64,000 nucleotides of DNA from Streptomyces liliiviolaceus (GTDB lineage: Bacteria > Actinomycetota > Actinomycetes > Streptomycetales > Streptomycetaceae). A program made the translations under genes and the position numbers. Positions 44,498 to 53,699 of the stretch are shown piece after piece. The stretch's first letter is position 1. The number at the start of each line of letters is the position of its first letter. The DNA lies in NCBI RefSeq assembly GCF_018070025.1, contig NZ_JAGPYQ010000001.1, forward strand, positions 6,076,001-6,140,000, read 5' to 3'. The notes under the pieces are model-generated. The model was not told where the DNA came from. It did not search any database and worked only from the letters and a program-made list of their open reading frames with translations.

Positions 44498-44645
44498 GCC
44501 CGCACTTTACCCGGCCCGCCGACCCGTCCGGCGTTGTGCGCGACGGCTTACTTGACGTCGGTTCAACAGCGGGACCAGACTGGCGACACTATTGAATCCG
44601 CGTACAACAAGCTCGACCGGCGGCCGGTGCAGGGGAGATGACGTG

Positions 44646-46202
44646 ATGGCGGGCACGAGGGGGACCCAGGGGTCGAAGGGCGCGTCGGCGGGCGCGCTGC
44701 CGAAGGGATTCCGCAGCGCGGAGCTGGGCTGGCCAGAGCTGCGCCGCATCCCGCACCCGCCCTACCGGGTGCCGCTGGTCGGCGACGCCGTCGGGACCAA
44801 CCTCCGTACGCCGTTGCAGGATTCGCTGCGCGTGGGGCGAAGGCTCGGGCCGATCTTCCGGCGCAAGGGGTTCGGCAAGGAGATCGTCTTCGTCTGGGGC
44901 GCGGGGCTCACGGGCGAGCTGGCGGACGAGTCGCGGTTCGCCAAGCATGTCGGGCTGGGGGTCGCCAATCTGCGGCCCGTCGCCGGGGACGGCCTCTTCA
45001 CGGCGTACAACCACGAGCCCAACTGGCAGCTGGCGCACGACGTGCTGGCGCCCGGCTTCAGCCGCGAGGCCATGGAGGGCTACCACGCGATGATGCTGGG
45101 GGTGGCCGCCCGGCTCACCGACCGCTGGGACGCCGAACAGGCCGCGGGCCGGGCCGTCGACGTGCCCGGCGACATGACGAAGCTGACGCTGGAGACGATC
45201 GCCCGCACCGGCTTCGGCCATGACTTCGCCTCCTTCGAGCGCGCCCGGCCGCACCCCTTCGTCACAGCCATGGTGGGCGCCCTGTCGTACGCGCAGCGCC
45301 TCAACGTCGTCCCCGCGCCGGTGGCGCCGATGCTGATGCGCACGGCCACCCGCCGCAACCGGGCCGACGTGGCGTACCTCAACCGCACGGTCGACGCCGT
45401 CGTCGAGACGCGGCTGCACGGGCCGGCCGGCGACGGCGACCTGCTGGACCGGATGCTGGAGACCGCCCATCCGGAGACCGGCGAGCACCTCACGCCCGAG
45501 AACGTCCGCCGCCAGGTCATCACCTTCCTGATCGCCGGCCACGAGACGACCTCGGGCGCGCTCTCCTTCGCCCTGCACCATCTGGCGCAGCACCCCGAGA
45601 TAGCCGCCCGCGCCCGGGCCGAGGTGGACCGCGTCTGGGGAGACACGCCGGAACCGGCCTACGACCAGGTCGCCAGGCTCCGGTACGTGCGGCGCGTGCT
45701 CGACGAGTCGCTGCGGCTGTGGCCGACGGCGCCCGCGTTCGCGCGCGAGGCCCGCGAGGACACGGTCCTCGGCGGTGTCCATCCGATGCGGCGGGGCGCG
45801 TGGGCGCTGGTCCTGATGCCGCTGCTGCACCGGGACCCCGACGCGTGGGGCCCGGACACGGAACGGTTCGACCCGGACCGCTTCGAACCGGCAGCCGTGC
45901 GGGCCCGGCCCGCCCACACCTTCAAGCCGTTCGGCACCGGCGCGCGGGCGTGCATCGGGCGGCAGTTCGCGCTGCACGAGGCGACACTCGTCCTGGGACT
46001 GCTCCTGCGCCGCTACGAGCTGCTGCCGGACCCCGCCTACCGGCTGCGGGTGGCGGAACGGCTCACGCTGATGCCGGAGGGCCTGACGCTGAACCTTCGC
46101 CGCCGCTCCCCCGCCCCCGCCCCGGCCGTCGGGCCGGAGGTCTCCGGGGTCCGGGAGGCGCCGCCTGCGTCACGGTGTCCAGTGACCGGGGCGGGTGAAT
46201 GA
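44646..46202 (+). CDS. CYP102-like stand-alone P450 (probable fatty-acid hydroxylase)
   Basis: A 518-residue P450 without a fused reductase. Features: I-helix AGHETTSG, K-helix ESLR (the normal ExxR), DPDRFEP and the haem loop [11 protein letters not shown]. The overall order resembles the haem domain of P450 BM3 and the single-domain CYP102B of S. coelicolor, which hydroxylate fatty acids. A Pro/Ala-rich tail extends the C-terminus. ATG at 44646 with GGGGAG upstream. It needs external ferredoxin/reductase partners, which are not encoded nearby. Its last 33 bases overlap a convergent gene. Confidence 0.9.
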   Translation: MAGTRGTQGSKGASAGALPKGFRSAELGWPELRRIPHPPYRVPLVGDAVGTNLRTPLQDSLRVGRRLGPIFRRKGFGKEIVFVWGAGLTGELADESRFAKHVGLGVANLRPVAGDGLFTAYNHEPNWQLAHDVLAPGFSREAMEGYHAMMLGVAARLTDRWDAEQAAGRAVDVPGDMTKLTLETIARTGFGHDFASFERARPHPFVTAMVGALSYAQRLNVVPAPVAPMLMRTATRRNRADVAYLNRTVDAVVETRLHGPAGDGDLLDRMLETAHPETGEHLTPENVRRQVITFLIAGHETTSGALSFALHHLAQHPEIAARARAEVDRVWGDTPEPAYDQVARLRYVRRVLDESLRLWPTAPAFAREAREDTVLGGVHPMRRGAWALVLMPLLHRDPDAWGPDTERFDPDRFEPAAVRARPAHTFKPFGTGARACIGRQFALHEATLVLGLLLRRYELLPDPAYRLRVAERLTLMPEGLTLNLRRRSPAPAPAVGPEVSGVREAPPASRCPVTGAGE

Positions 46203-47012
46203 CGCCGGAAGCCTGGTGCCCGCGCTGCCCTTGGCGGCGTTGAGCTGCGGCTGGGTGAGGAAGAGCGCGCCGGAGAGGTCGGCGTCCGTGAGGTCGGCGT
46301 CGCGCAGGTCGGCGCCGATCAGATCCGCGGAACGCAGATCGGCGCCCGTCAGGTCGGCGGCGATGAGGTAGGCGCCGCGGAGGTTGGCGCCCCGCAGATC
46401 GGCGCCCTTGAGCCGGGCCCCCATCAGGTCGGCGCCCCGGCGCTCCTTCTTCCTGCCCCGGCCGAGACCGGCGCGGGCCAGCTCGCTGGTGCGCAGCAGC
46501 AGCACGTTGACGTCCTGGCGGACCTCCGACACGTCCAGCCCGGCCAGTTCCTGCCGCTCCAGGCGGGTGAGCGCCTCGGTGCGGTCGAGCACGCGGCGCA
46601 GTTCGGGGTGGACCGGGCGGGCCGCGGGCATCTCCAGCGCCTGGGTGAGATACCAGAGCAGTTCCTGCAGTTGCCGCACGGTGTGGAAGACGTCGAACAT
46701 CAGCCGGGAGTGCTCCCGGTCCCCCGAGCGCCAGTCCTCGCCGCCGAAGGTGAGCTGCGAGACCTTCTGGCCCGCGCCGAAGCAGTCGTAGACCGTGCAG
46801 CCGTTGAAGCCCCGCTGCCGCAGCTCCGTGTGGATGCCGCAGCCGAAATCCGTCCGCAGGTTCCTGCAGGGGCTCCCGGCGGCCTTGTCGATCGCGAAGT
46901 CCGCCGAGGCGGTGAAGGGCAACGCGACACAGCACAGCCCAAAGCACCGGGCGCAGTCGGCTGTCAGGTCGGTGCGGGCCGGGCCTGCCGTGCTGCCGGG
47001 TTCGTCTTGCAT
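46170..47012 (-). CDS. Cys-cluster plus pentapeptide-repeat protein
   Basis: A 280-residue protein in two parts. The N-terminal ~75 residues hold a cysteine cluster (CARCFGLCC, then [17 protein letters not shown]) resembling the YkgJ-type CxxCxxxCC metal-binding families. The C-terminal part (about 188-255) is a run of pentapeptide repeats (A(D/N)LxG-type: [19 protein letters not shown]), forming a right-handed beta helix. Between them is a helical region. The start ATG at 47012 is preceded by GGGGGAC. Function unknown; pentapeptide proteins can mimic DNA or act as scaffolds. The 3' end overlaps the P450 gene antisense by 33 bases. Confidence 0.85.
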   Translation of the reverse strand: MQDEPGSTAGPARTDLTADCARCFGLCCVALPFTASADFAIDKAAGSPCRNLRTDFGCGIHTELRQRGFNGCTVYDCFGAGQKVSQLTFGGEDWRSGDREHSRLMFDVFHTVRQLQELLWYLTQALEMPAARPVHPELRRVLDRTEALTRLERQELAGLDVSEVRQDVNVLLLRTSELARAGLGRGRKKERRGADLMGARLKGADLRGANLRGAYLIAADLTGADLRSADLIGADLRDADLTDADLSGALFLTQPQLNAAKGSAGTRLPASFTRPGHWTP

Positions 47013-47106
47013 GTCCCCCAGCGTACGCAGCGCGCGCCCGTGATGATCACCACCCGATCGGCGGCGGAGCACGCGGCTGACACCGCGCCGATGGTTCAGC
47101 TCTTCC

Positions 47107-47883
47107 TCAGGACATGTCGCGGAGCATCGCCAGGTTGCTCACCAGCAGGCCGCCGTCGACCGGCAGCGTCGCTCCGGTGATCCAGGCCGCGTCCGCCGAG
47201 GCCAGGAAGGCGACGGCGGACGCGATGTCGGCGGGCTCGCCGACCCGCCCCAACGGGTAGTGCGCGGCGACCCGTTCGAGGATCTCGCCACGGCCGTCCC
47301 AGGCGTTGGTACGGATGGTGCCGGGCTCGACGAGATTCACCCGGACACCCCGCGGCGCCGACTCGACGGCGACGGTACGGGTCAGCGAGGCCAGCGCCGC
47401 CTTCGCCGCGCTGTAGGCGTGGGAGCCGAAGTGCTGCTCGGCGTTGACCGAGCCGATGTTGACGATCGCCCCTCGTCCGCCCGCGGCCACCAGATGCGGC
47501 AGGGCCGCGCGGATGCAGCGGTACGCGCCGTGCAGGGTGATCTCGAAGTCCTCGTACCAGGGGCCGTCCTCGTGCTCCTCGAAGGAGGCGGGGTCGGTAT
47601 GGCAGGCGTAGGCGTTGTTGACCAGCACGTCCAGGCGGCCGAAGGAGTCCACCGCCGTGGCGACCGCCCCCTCGACGGCGGCGGGGTCGGCCACGTCGCA
47701 CGCGTACGGGACCGCCGTGCCGCCTGCCGCCTCGATCACGTCGGCGACCCGCTTGGCACGGGTCGCGTCGCGGTCCGTGACCAGCGCGCTCGCGCCTTCC
47801 GCGGCGAAGCGGCGTGCTGTCGCCTCGCCGATGCCCTGGCCCGCGGCGGTGATCAGGACCGCGTGATCGTCGAATCGCCTCAT
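47107..47883 (-). CDS. Short-chain dehydrogenase/reductase (Rossmann oxidoreductase)
   Basis: A 258-residue classical SDR. Cofactor motif [10 protein letters not shown] (first Gly replaced by Ala), VNNAYA, NIGSVNA (catalytic Ser), YSAAKAAL (YxxxK) and the PGTIRT loop are visible. Substrate unknown. No obvious ribosome site; the gene lies on the same strand as the downstream pentapeptide gene (94-base gap). Confidence 0.9.
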   Translation of the reverse strand: MRRFDDHAVLITAAGQGIGEATARRFAAEGASALVTDRDATRAKRVADVIEAAGGTAVPYACDVADPAAVEGAVATAVDSFGRLDVLVNNAYACHTDPASFEEHEDGPWYEDFEITLHGAYRCIRAALPHLVAAGGRGAIVNIGSVNAEQHFGSHAYSAAKAALASLTRTVAVESAPRGVRVNLVEPGTIRTNAWDGRGEILERVAAHYPLGRVGEPADIASAVAFLASADAAWITGATLPVDGGLLVSNLAMLRDMS

Positions 47884-47927
47884 GGGATCAGACTAGGGAC
47901 GGGAGTCCGGCCGCGGGTCCGATGTGG

Positions 47928-47960
47928 CCGGCCGCGCGGTTCCCCGCGCCCCTGAACGGT
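47928..47960. repeat. Dispersed palindromic intergenic repeat
   Basis: A copy of the GGTTCCCCGCGCCCCTGA-type core between the hydrolase stop and the SDR start. Confidence 0.7.
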
Positions 47961-49261
47961 CAGGCCTCGTCCCTCGCCAGGGACAGGAGGCGGTCCAGGA
48001 CTCGGGGGCCGCCCGCTCGCACTCCGTCGTGCTCGAACTCGTCCGTGACGTACGTGCGCAGGCCGCGGATCGTACGGGCCGTCTGCAGCGCGTGGTCGGT
48101 GTCGACGTACATGTCGTCGTGGTAGACGGCCGCGGCGACGGGGACCTCGTTGGCGGCGAGGCGGGCGGGGTCGTACAGGACGGGCCAGTCGGTGCGCTCG
48201 GCCAGCAGGTCCGCGGTCTCGCGCAGCGGGCGCAGGGCGGGGTCGCAGTCGAAGGTCCAGGGGTGGACGGACTCGCCGGTGAAGAGGACGGGGCCGTCGC
48301 CCGCGAGGCTCTTGGCCGCGTCGAACTGGGGGAAGTCGGCGCGGACCCGCTCGGCGGACCAGGCGGTGGGGCGCTCGCCCTGTCCGTAGCAGGCCTCGTG
48401 GACCAGTGCGTACAGGGGATGTCCGGCGTAGGAGAGGAGGGACTGGGCCTCCTCCTGGAAGGCGTCGGAGAGGGCCGCGCCCTGGGCGGTGCGGACGAAG
48501 GCGTTCTCCAGGAGGTAGTGCAGGCGGTGGCTGCCCTCGCTGCCGCCGAGGAGGATGCCGAGCGACTGGAAGGCTTCGACGGTGAGCCGGTAACCGCCGT
48601 TCAGTACGGGCTCGTTGAGCAGGAGGTACTCGGCGATCCGGCGGGCCCGCTCGATGTCCTGGGGGTAACGCGCGTAGTGTGCGGCGACCTTGCGCTCGAT
48701 ACGCGGGTACGCGGCCCGGTAGACGTCGTCGGCGTGGCCGTCGAGGGTCGGCAGTCCGCCCGTGATCAGGGCCGTGCTGAGGCCCTGCGGCGCGGTGGAG
48801 AGGTAGTGGGTCGTGCAGAAGCCGCCGAAGCTCTGGCCGAGGACGGCCCAGGGGGCGCCGCCGGTGACGGCCGGGCGGATCGCCTCGCAGTCGCGAACGA
48901 TGGAGTCGGCGCGGAAGAGCGCGAGATAGTCGGCCTGTTCGCGGGGTCCGCCGCGCAGCGGGAGGGTCTGCCGGTTGGCGGGCGTGGAGCTGCCGGTGCC
49001 GCGCTGGTCGAGCAGCAGGACGCGGTACTCCTCCAGGGCGCGGCCCAGCCAGGCCTGCTTGCCGACGAAGCGGTTCGCGCCGAAACCGGGGCCTCCCTGG
49101 AGATACACCAGCCAGGGCAGGTCCTGGTCCGCCTGGTCGCTCGCGACCACCTCACGGGCGTACAGCTCGATCGTCTCCCCGGTGGGGGCGTCGTGATCGA
49201 GGGGCACGGTGAACCGGCGGTCGCTGAGGACGACACCGGGCTGACGGTAACTGGCACTCAA
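47960..49261 (-). CDS. S33 proline iminopeptidase-like alpha/beta hydrolase
   Basis: A 433-residue hydrolase of the prolyl aminopeptidase (S33) type, removing N-terminal residues from peptides or acting as a related esterase. Signatures are the oxyanion GGPGFG, the DQRGTGSS loop, the nucleophile elbow GQSFGG, and the C-terminal His in EFEHDG. No signal peptide. The only good start is TTG at 49261 with GGGAG seven bases upstream; no ATG/GTG is better placed. A pair of matching 16-bp elements lies upstream. Confidence 0.85.
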   Translation of the reverse strand: MSASYRQPGVVLSDRRFTVPLDHDAPTGETIELYAREVVASDQADQDLPWLVYLQGGPGFGANRFVGKQAWLGRALEEYRVLLLDQRGTGSSTPANRQTLPLRGGPREQADYLALFRADSIVRDCEAIRPAVTGGAPWAVLGQSFGGFCTTHYLSTAPQGLSTALITGGLPTLDGHADDVYRAAYPRIERKVAAHYARYPQDIERARRIAEYLLLNEPVLNGGYRLTVEAFQSLGILLGGSEGSHRLHYLLENAFVRTAQGAALSDAFQEEAQSLLSYAGHPLYALVHEACYGQGERPTAWSAERVRADFPQFDAAKSLAGDGPVLFTGESVHPWTFDCDPALRPLRETADLLAERTDWPVLYDPARLAANEVPVAAAVYHDDMYVDTDHALQTARTIRGLRTYVTDEFEHDGVRAGGPRVLDRLLSLARDEA

Positions 49262-49352
49262 AAGGGGCTCCCGAGACGGACGGATTCCTGACCGCGAACC
49301 AGTTCAGCACAAGTTCTTCGGCGAGCCGAGGCCGGGGATCAAGAAATCCGTA

Positions 49353-49424
49353 CTGACCGGCCGATCAGGCGGTGGCACAGCAGGCGAACGGCCGGGGAGA
49401 GAAACATACTGACCAGCCGCTCAG
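49353..49424. promoter_or_regulatory. Pair of CTGACCNGCCGNTCAG elements
   Basis: CTGACCGGCCGATCAG (49353-49368) and CTGACCAGCCGCTCAG (49409-49424), each preceded by TA, lie 56 bp apart upstream of the hydrolase gene. The dyad form resembles TetR-family operators. No TetR gene is adjacent. Confidence 0.45.
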
Positions 49425-49450
49425 CACCACCGCACGGCCCGGAACGCCCC

Positions 49451-50476
49451 TCAGCGCGGTGGGAGGCTGGAGCGCCGGACCACCAGTTCCGGCTGGAGGA
49501 CCACGCGCCGGTGCTGGTGCGCGCCGGGGGTCGCGGCGGCGCCGGTCTCCTCCAGGAGGAGTTCCGCGGCGAGCGCGCCCATGGTCACCGCGGGCTGGCG
49601 CACGGACGTCAGCGGGACGGCCGCCGCCGCGGCGAACTCGATGTCGTCGTAGCCGACGATCGCGAGGTCGTCCGGGACGCTCACCCCGGCCGCGAACATC
49701 GCCTGCAGCACACCGAGGGCGAGCAGGTCGTTGGCGCAGAAGACGGCGGTGGGGCGCTCCGCGAGGCCGAGGAGCCTGGCGCCCGCGTCGCGGCCCGCTG
49801 CCACGTCGAGGCGCTCGGTGGGCAGCTCGCGCAGGCACTCGGGGCCGAGTCCGGCCTCGGCGAGGGCGTTCAGGGCGCCCGTGCGGCGGTCGGTGACCTG
49901 GGTGAGTCCGGGCGGCCCGCTCACGTACGCGATGGAGCGGTGGCCCGCGTCGATCAGGTGCCGTACGGCGAGTGCGCCGCCCGCGACGTCGTCGACGGAC
50001 ACCGAGCACTCGGTGGTGCCCTCGGCCACGCGGTCGACGAGGACGAAGGGGATGCCGTGCCGGCGGAACGCCTCTATGTTGCGCCCGGTCGCGTCGGCGG
50101 GGGTCAACAGGACGCCCCGCACGCGCTGTTCGGCGAAGAGCGACAGATAGTCGGCCTCCTCGCCGGCGCTCTGCGCGCTGTTGCAGACCATCACGCCGAG
50201 CCCGGCCTCGCGGGCCGCCCGCTCGGCGCCACGCGCCACGTCCACGAAGAAGGGGTTTCCCATGTCGAGGACGAGCAGGCCCATGATGCGGCTACGTCCG
50301 GCGCGCAGCTGGCGCGCCGACTCGCTGCGGACGTAGCCGAGCCGGTCGATGGCGGAGAGCACGCGCGCGCGGGTCTCGGAGGCGACCGTGTCAGGGCGGT
50401 TGATGACGTTCGAGACCGTGCCGACGGAGACTCCGGCGACTCGGGCGACGTCCTTGATACCCACCGACTGGGCCAT
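49451..50476 (-). CDS. LacI-family repressor, probable rhamnose regulator
   Basis: A 341-residue LacI regulator with N-terminal HTH IKDVARVAGVSVGTVSNVIN and hinge RQLRAGRS, followed by the periplasmic-binding-protein fold (LGLAERPTAVFCANDLLALG). It is the distal gene behind the rhamnose uptake genes on the same strand. LacI-type palindromes TGAAAGGTTTCA and TGAATCGTTTCA occur in the divergent rhamnose promoter region, so it most likely represses both arms with rhamnose or a catabolic intermediate as inducer. Confidence 0.9.
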   Translation of the reverse strand: MAQSVGIKDVARVAGVSVGTVSNVINRPDTVASETRARVLSAIDRLGYVRSESARQLRAGRSRIMGLLVLDMGNPFFVDVARGAERAAREAGLGVMVCNSAQSAGEEADYLSLFAEQRVRGVLLTPADATGRNIEAFRRHGIPFVLVDRVAEGTTECSVSVDDVAGGALAVRHLIDAGHRSIAYVSGPPGLTQVTDRRTGALNALAEAGLGPECLRELPTERLDVAAGRDAGARLLGLAERPTAVFCANDLLALGVLQAMFAAGVSVPDDLAIVGYDDIEFAAAAAVPLTSVRQPAVTMGALAAELLLEETGAAATPGAHQHRRVVLQPELVVRRSSLPPR

Positions 50477-50554
50477 CAGGCGGTTACCTCCATGGAACGG
50501 TGAGTGGTGGGCACGCAGTCACATTACCCGCGCGCCCACCCGGAACGGACTTCG

Positions 50555-51976
50555 TCATGCGGGCAGGGCGAAGTCGACGACACGCAGCGCCGACGGCGTC
50601 GTACCGGTGGACCTGACCTGGTACAGAACGGACAGCACGCCGTCCTGGGCGATCCGTGTCTCGTCGACGAGGACCTCGCCGAACGCGTCGAGTCCGCTGC
50701 CGTCGAACAGGGTCGTCCAGTCGGTGTGTCCGGAGGCGGCGGACGCGGCGGCGATACGGCCGAAGGGCAGGATCGCGTACGCGTTGTCGTACTTGTCCAG
50801 GACCAGCCGGGTGCGCTGGCTGGAGTTGAGGGCGATCGGTATCTCGGTCTTGCTCCAGGCGCCGGCGGCGGTCTTCCGTACGTGGAAGGCACGGCCGTTC
50901 GCCGTCCGGTCGGCGACGTAGTTCGTGGTGCACTGGCCGAAGCGGCCGGGGACGTAGCTGATGATCGCGTGCGGGCGGCCCGCGGAGTCGGTGGCCTGGC
51001 TCTCCTGGTTCATCAGGGAGTGGTCCGGGTTGAGGGCGTCGATCACCAGACCGCTGTCGGTGACGGCGACCGTGTTCGAGGTGCCGGTGGTGCCGACGAC
51101 CGTTCCGGCGTTGTTGCGCCAGGTGCGGCCGCGGTCGTCGGAGTAGACGTACCCCGTGTCGTGGTTGGTGAGGCCGCCGCTGTTGCACATCACGGCGCCG
51201 TTCTGCTCGCGCCAGGTGAAGAAGGAGTGCAGCCGTCCGTTGCGGTCGTAGTCGATGCCGTGCAGGTACATGTTGCGGACGCCGCTGGAGCCGTGCTCGC
51301 TGGTGTACGTGCCGGTGGAGGCGCTCCACTCGCCGAGGACCGTCCAGGACGTGCCGTTGTACTCGGCGAGGGCGTTGCGGCCGTTGCCGGACACTCCCAC
51401 GCGGTAGCTGAGCTGGAGTCTCCCGTCGGGCGTGGAGACGAACTGGGGGTACGTGAACTGCGTGGTGAGCGTGAGCCCGTCGAGCGTGGACTGGGGCGCG
51501 CCGAAGCGGCTCGCGGTCCAGGTCAGGCTGGCGGGGTTGTCCATGAGCCCGGCCACCGACTTCACGTAGGTGAAGCCGTCGCTGTGGGAGTCCATGTGGA
51601 GGTGCAGACGGCCGTCGGTCTTGGAGACCCCCATGGAGATGACGTTGTGGGAGTCGTCGTACCGCAGGGTGTGTCCGACCTTGACGGTCGACCAGGTGCT
51701 CGCGCCGAGCACGCGGCGGCCGATGACGGCGTTGCGGTCGGCGGTGTACCAGGCGGCGTACTGGTAGCCCTTGTAAGTGAGCAGGGCGTTCTTCTGGAAC
51801 GAGTTGTTGTTGACCAGGCCGTCGTAGGAGACGAAGAAGATGGCCTGGCTGTCGAGGGTGGTGGTCCCGGTCCGGGTGACCGAGGGACCTGGGGCCGCCG
51901 CCCTGGCGGTACCGGCGAGGGCCGGGGCCGCGACGGTACCGAGCAGGGCGGTCGCCAGCAGGGTGCGTCTCTTCAT
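50555..51976 (-). CDS. Secreted BNR-4 repeat protein in the rhamnose locus
   Basis: A 473-residue exported protein. The N-terminus (MKRRTLLATALLGTVAAPA, ending ARA) is a Tat-like signal peptide. The mature part is a BNR-type beta-propeller: repeated sheets with segments such as VYSDDRGRTWRNN, VSTPDGRLQLSYRV and DRNGRLHSFFTWRE. BNR-4 proteins include polysaccharide lyases and alpha-L-rhamnosyl-acting enzymes (families related to ulvan lyases and to the PL27/GH145 group). Position between the mutarotase and the LacI gene suggests that it releases rhamnose from a rhamnosyl-uronic acid glycan. The specific linkage is not predictable. Confidence 0.78.
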   Translation of the reverse strand: MKRRTLLATALLGTVAAPALAGTARAAAPGPSVTRTGTTTLDSQAIFFVSYDGLVNNNSFQKNALLTYKGYQYAAWYTADRNAVIGRRVLGASTWSTVKVGHTLRYDDSHNVISMGVSKTDGRLHLHMDSHSDGFTYVKSVAGLMDNPASLTWTASRFGAPQSTLDGLTLTTQFTYPQFVSTPDGRLQLSYRVGVSGNGRNALAEYNGTSWTVLGEWSASTGTYTSEHGSSGVRNMYLHGIDYDRNGRLHSFFTWREQNGAVMCNSGGLTNHDTGYVYSDDRGRTWRNNAGTVVGTTGTSNTVAVTDSGLVIDALNPDHSLMNQESQATDSAGRPHAIISYVPGRFGQCTTNYVADRTANGRAFHVRKTAAGAWSKTEIPIALNSSQRTRLVLDKYDNAYAILPFGRIAAASAASGHTDWTTLFDGSGLDAFGEVLVDETRIAQDGVLSVLYQVRSTGTTPSALRVVDFALPA

Positions 51977-52085
51977 GTCCGGGGCTCCTTGGCGTGTGGG
52001 GACGAGGAGGGGAACGAGCGAGGGAAGAGCACGGTGATCAGGTCGGTGGGTCAGTAGGTCGGTAGATCGGTGGGTCGGCTGTTCG

Positions 52086-52406
52086 TCAGGCGAGGTGGAA
52101 GACCTCGGTGAGCGGTTTCATGGCTTCGTCCGGTCGGGCGCCGTCCAGTGCTTCGAAGAACGGCGCCATCTCGGCCTGCCAGCGGGCGTTGACCCCGGTG
52201 GCCTCCATGCCGGCCTGCGCGGCCGCGAAGTCCTCGGTCTCCAGGTAGCCGACCAGCAGACCGTCCTCGCGCAGGAAGAGCGAGTAGTTGTGCCAGCCGG
52301 TGGCCGAGAGCGCCTCCCGCATCTCGGGCCACACGGTGGTGTGTCTCTCGCGGTACTCGTCGAGCCGGTCCGCGCGGACCTTGAGCAGGAAACAGACACG
52401 CTGCAT
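52086..52406 (-). CDS. rhaM: L-rhamnose mutarotase
   Basis: A 106-residue RhaM/YiiL-like protein, interconverting alpha- and beta-L-rhamnose for the isomerase. Motifs: QRVCFLLKVRADRLDEYRER with the conserved RHTTVWPEM, GWHNYSLFL and RWQAEMAPFF. It is in the usual place, next to the rhamnose importer genes. Confidence 0.93.
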   Translation of the reverse strand: MQRVCFLLKVRADRLDEYRERHTTVWPEMREALSATGWHNYSLFLREDGLLVGYLETEDFAAAQAGMEATGVNARWQAEMAPFFEALDGARPDEAMKPLTEVFHLA

Positions 52407-52495
52407 GAAGTACCACTCCGGGGTCGTGGGGGGGGTGAGTGCCGTCGGCCGGGCCGCCCGCGACACGGAGGGCGGCCCCGCTGTCGGCGCCTGTC

Positions 52496-53581
52496 TCAGA
52501 AGTCGAACTCGTCGATGTTCTTGGCGTTGAACACGGTCGGCTTGCCGAGGTTGATCACGCCGTCCTTGCCGATGGTGTACTCGCCCATGTCGCCGGCCTT
52601 GAAGGTCTCGCCCTCCTTGCCGGTGATCTGGCCGGAGACCAGCGCGACGGAGGTACGGGCGGCCAGCTCGCCGAGCTTCGCCGGGTCCCACAGCTCGAAC
52701 GCCTCGACGGTGCCGTTCTTGACGTACTTGCGCATGTCGTTGGGGGTGCCGAGGCCGGTCAGCTTGACCTTGCCCTTGTACTTGGAGCCCGACAGGTACT
52801 GGGCGGCGGCCTTGATGCCGACCGTGGTCGGGGAGATGATCCCCTTCAGCTTCGGGTACTCCTGGAGCAGGCCCTGGGTCTGCTGGAAGGACTGCTGGGC
52901 GTCGTCGTTGCCGTAGGCGGTCTTGACGAGCTTGATGTCCTTGTACTTGGGGTCCTTCAGCTCGTCCTTCATGAAGTCGATCCACGTGTTCTGGTTCGTC
53001 GCGGTCTGCGCGGCGGACAGGATCGCGATCTCGCCCTTGTAGCCGATCTGCTCGGCGAGCAGCTGCACCTCGGTACGGCCCAGGTCCTCGGCGCTGGCCT
53101 GCGACACGAAGGCGTTGCGGCAGTCGGTCTTGGTGTCCGAGTCGTAGGTGACGACCTTGATGTCGTTCTTCATGGCCTGCTTGAGCGAGGTGCACAGCGC
53201 GCCCGGGTCCTGCGCGGACACGGCGATGGCGTCGACCTGCTGCTGGGTGAGCGTGTTGACGTAGGAGACCTGACCCGCGGTGTCGGTGCCGCTGTTGGTG
53301 CCGACCTCCTTGTACTTCGAGCCCAGCTCGGTGAGGGCCTTCTCGCCGCCCTTGTCGGAGGAGGTGAAGTACGGGTTGTTGACCTGCTTGGGCAGGAAGC
53401 CGACGGTCAGGCCCTTCTTGGTGGCCGCGTTCGGGTCGGCCTTGCCGGCCGCCGCGTTCGAACCGCCCTCGTCCTTGACGTCGTCCTTGGAGGTCCCCCC
53501 ACCACAGGCGGTGAGGGCCAGGGCCAGAGAGGTGGTGGCAGCGAGAACCGCACAGGCTCGACGGAGGGATGACTTGCGCAT
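52496..53581 (-). CDS. rhaS: Rhamnose ABC transporter binding protein
   Basis: A 361-residue lipoprotein binding protein of the ribose/rhamnose (CUT2) type. The signal sequence ends in LALALTACGGG. The mature protein opens TVGFLPKQVNNPYF and has the AISAQDP-like sugar contact AVSAQDPGAL and YDSDTKTDCRN. ATG at 53581 with AAAGGA upstream. A dispersed repeat separates it from the permeases but it is on the same strand and in the family order. Confidence 0.92.
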   Translation of the reverse strand: MRKSSLRRACAVLAATTSLALALTACGGGTSKDDVKDEGGSNAAAGKADPNAATKKGLTVGFLPKQVNNPYFTSSDKGGEKALTELGSKYKEVGTNSGTDTAGQVSYVNTLTQQQVDAIAVSAQDPGALCTSLKQAMKNDIKVVTYDSDTKTDCRNAFVSQASAEDLGRTEVQLLAEQIGYKGEIAILSAAQTATNQNTWIDFMKDELKDPKYKDIKLVKTAYGNDDAQQSFQQTQGLLQEYPKLKGIISPTTVGIKAAAQYLSGSKYKGKVKLTGLGTPNDMRKYVKNGTVEAFELWDPAKLGELAARTSVALVSGQITGKEGETFKAGDMGEYTIGKDGVINLGKPTVFNAKNIDEFDF

Positions 53582-53612
53582 GGCTGGATCCTTTACTGGG
53601 ATGAGTACGGTG

Positions 53613-53653
53613 CGCCCCGTAAGGGGCGCGGGGAACTGCGCGACCAGCCACAG
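53613..53653. repeat. Dispersed palindromic repeat within the rhamnose operon
   Basis: A full-length copy: CGCCCC/GGGGCG hairpin, core AGGGGCGCGGGGAACTGCGC and the GACCAGCCAC tail. It lies between permease and binding-protein genes, where an mRNA hairpin could give differential expression of the binding protein. Confidence 0.75.
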
Positions 53654-53699
53654 ACGGCCCGCAGATTGCAAAACGGCCTGACCAGCGGGGCGTTACCGC

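Noticed and set aside
44498..44645. TTGA/TTCAA half-sites in the TetR-P450 gap as operator
   Set aside because: Dyads are short and irregularly spaced, not better than chance in this AT-richer promoter.
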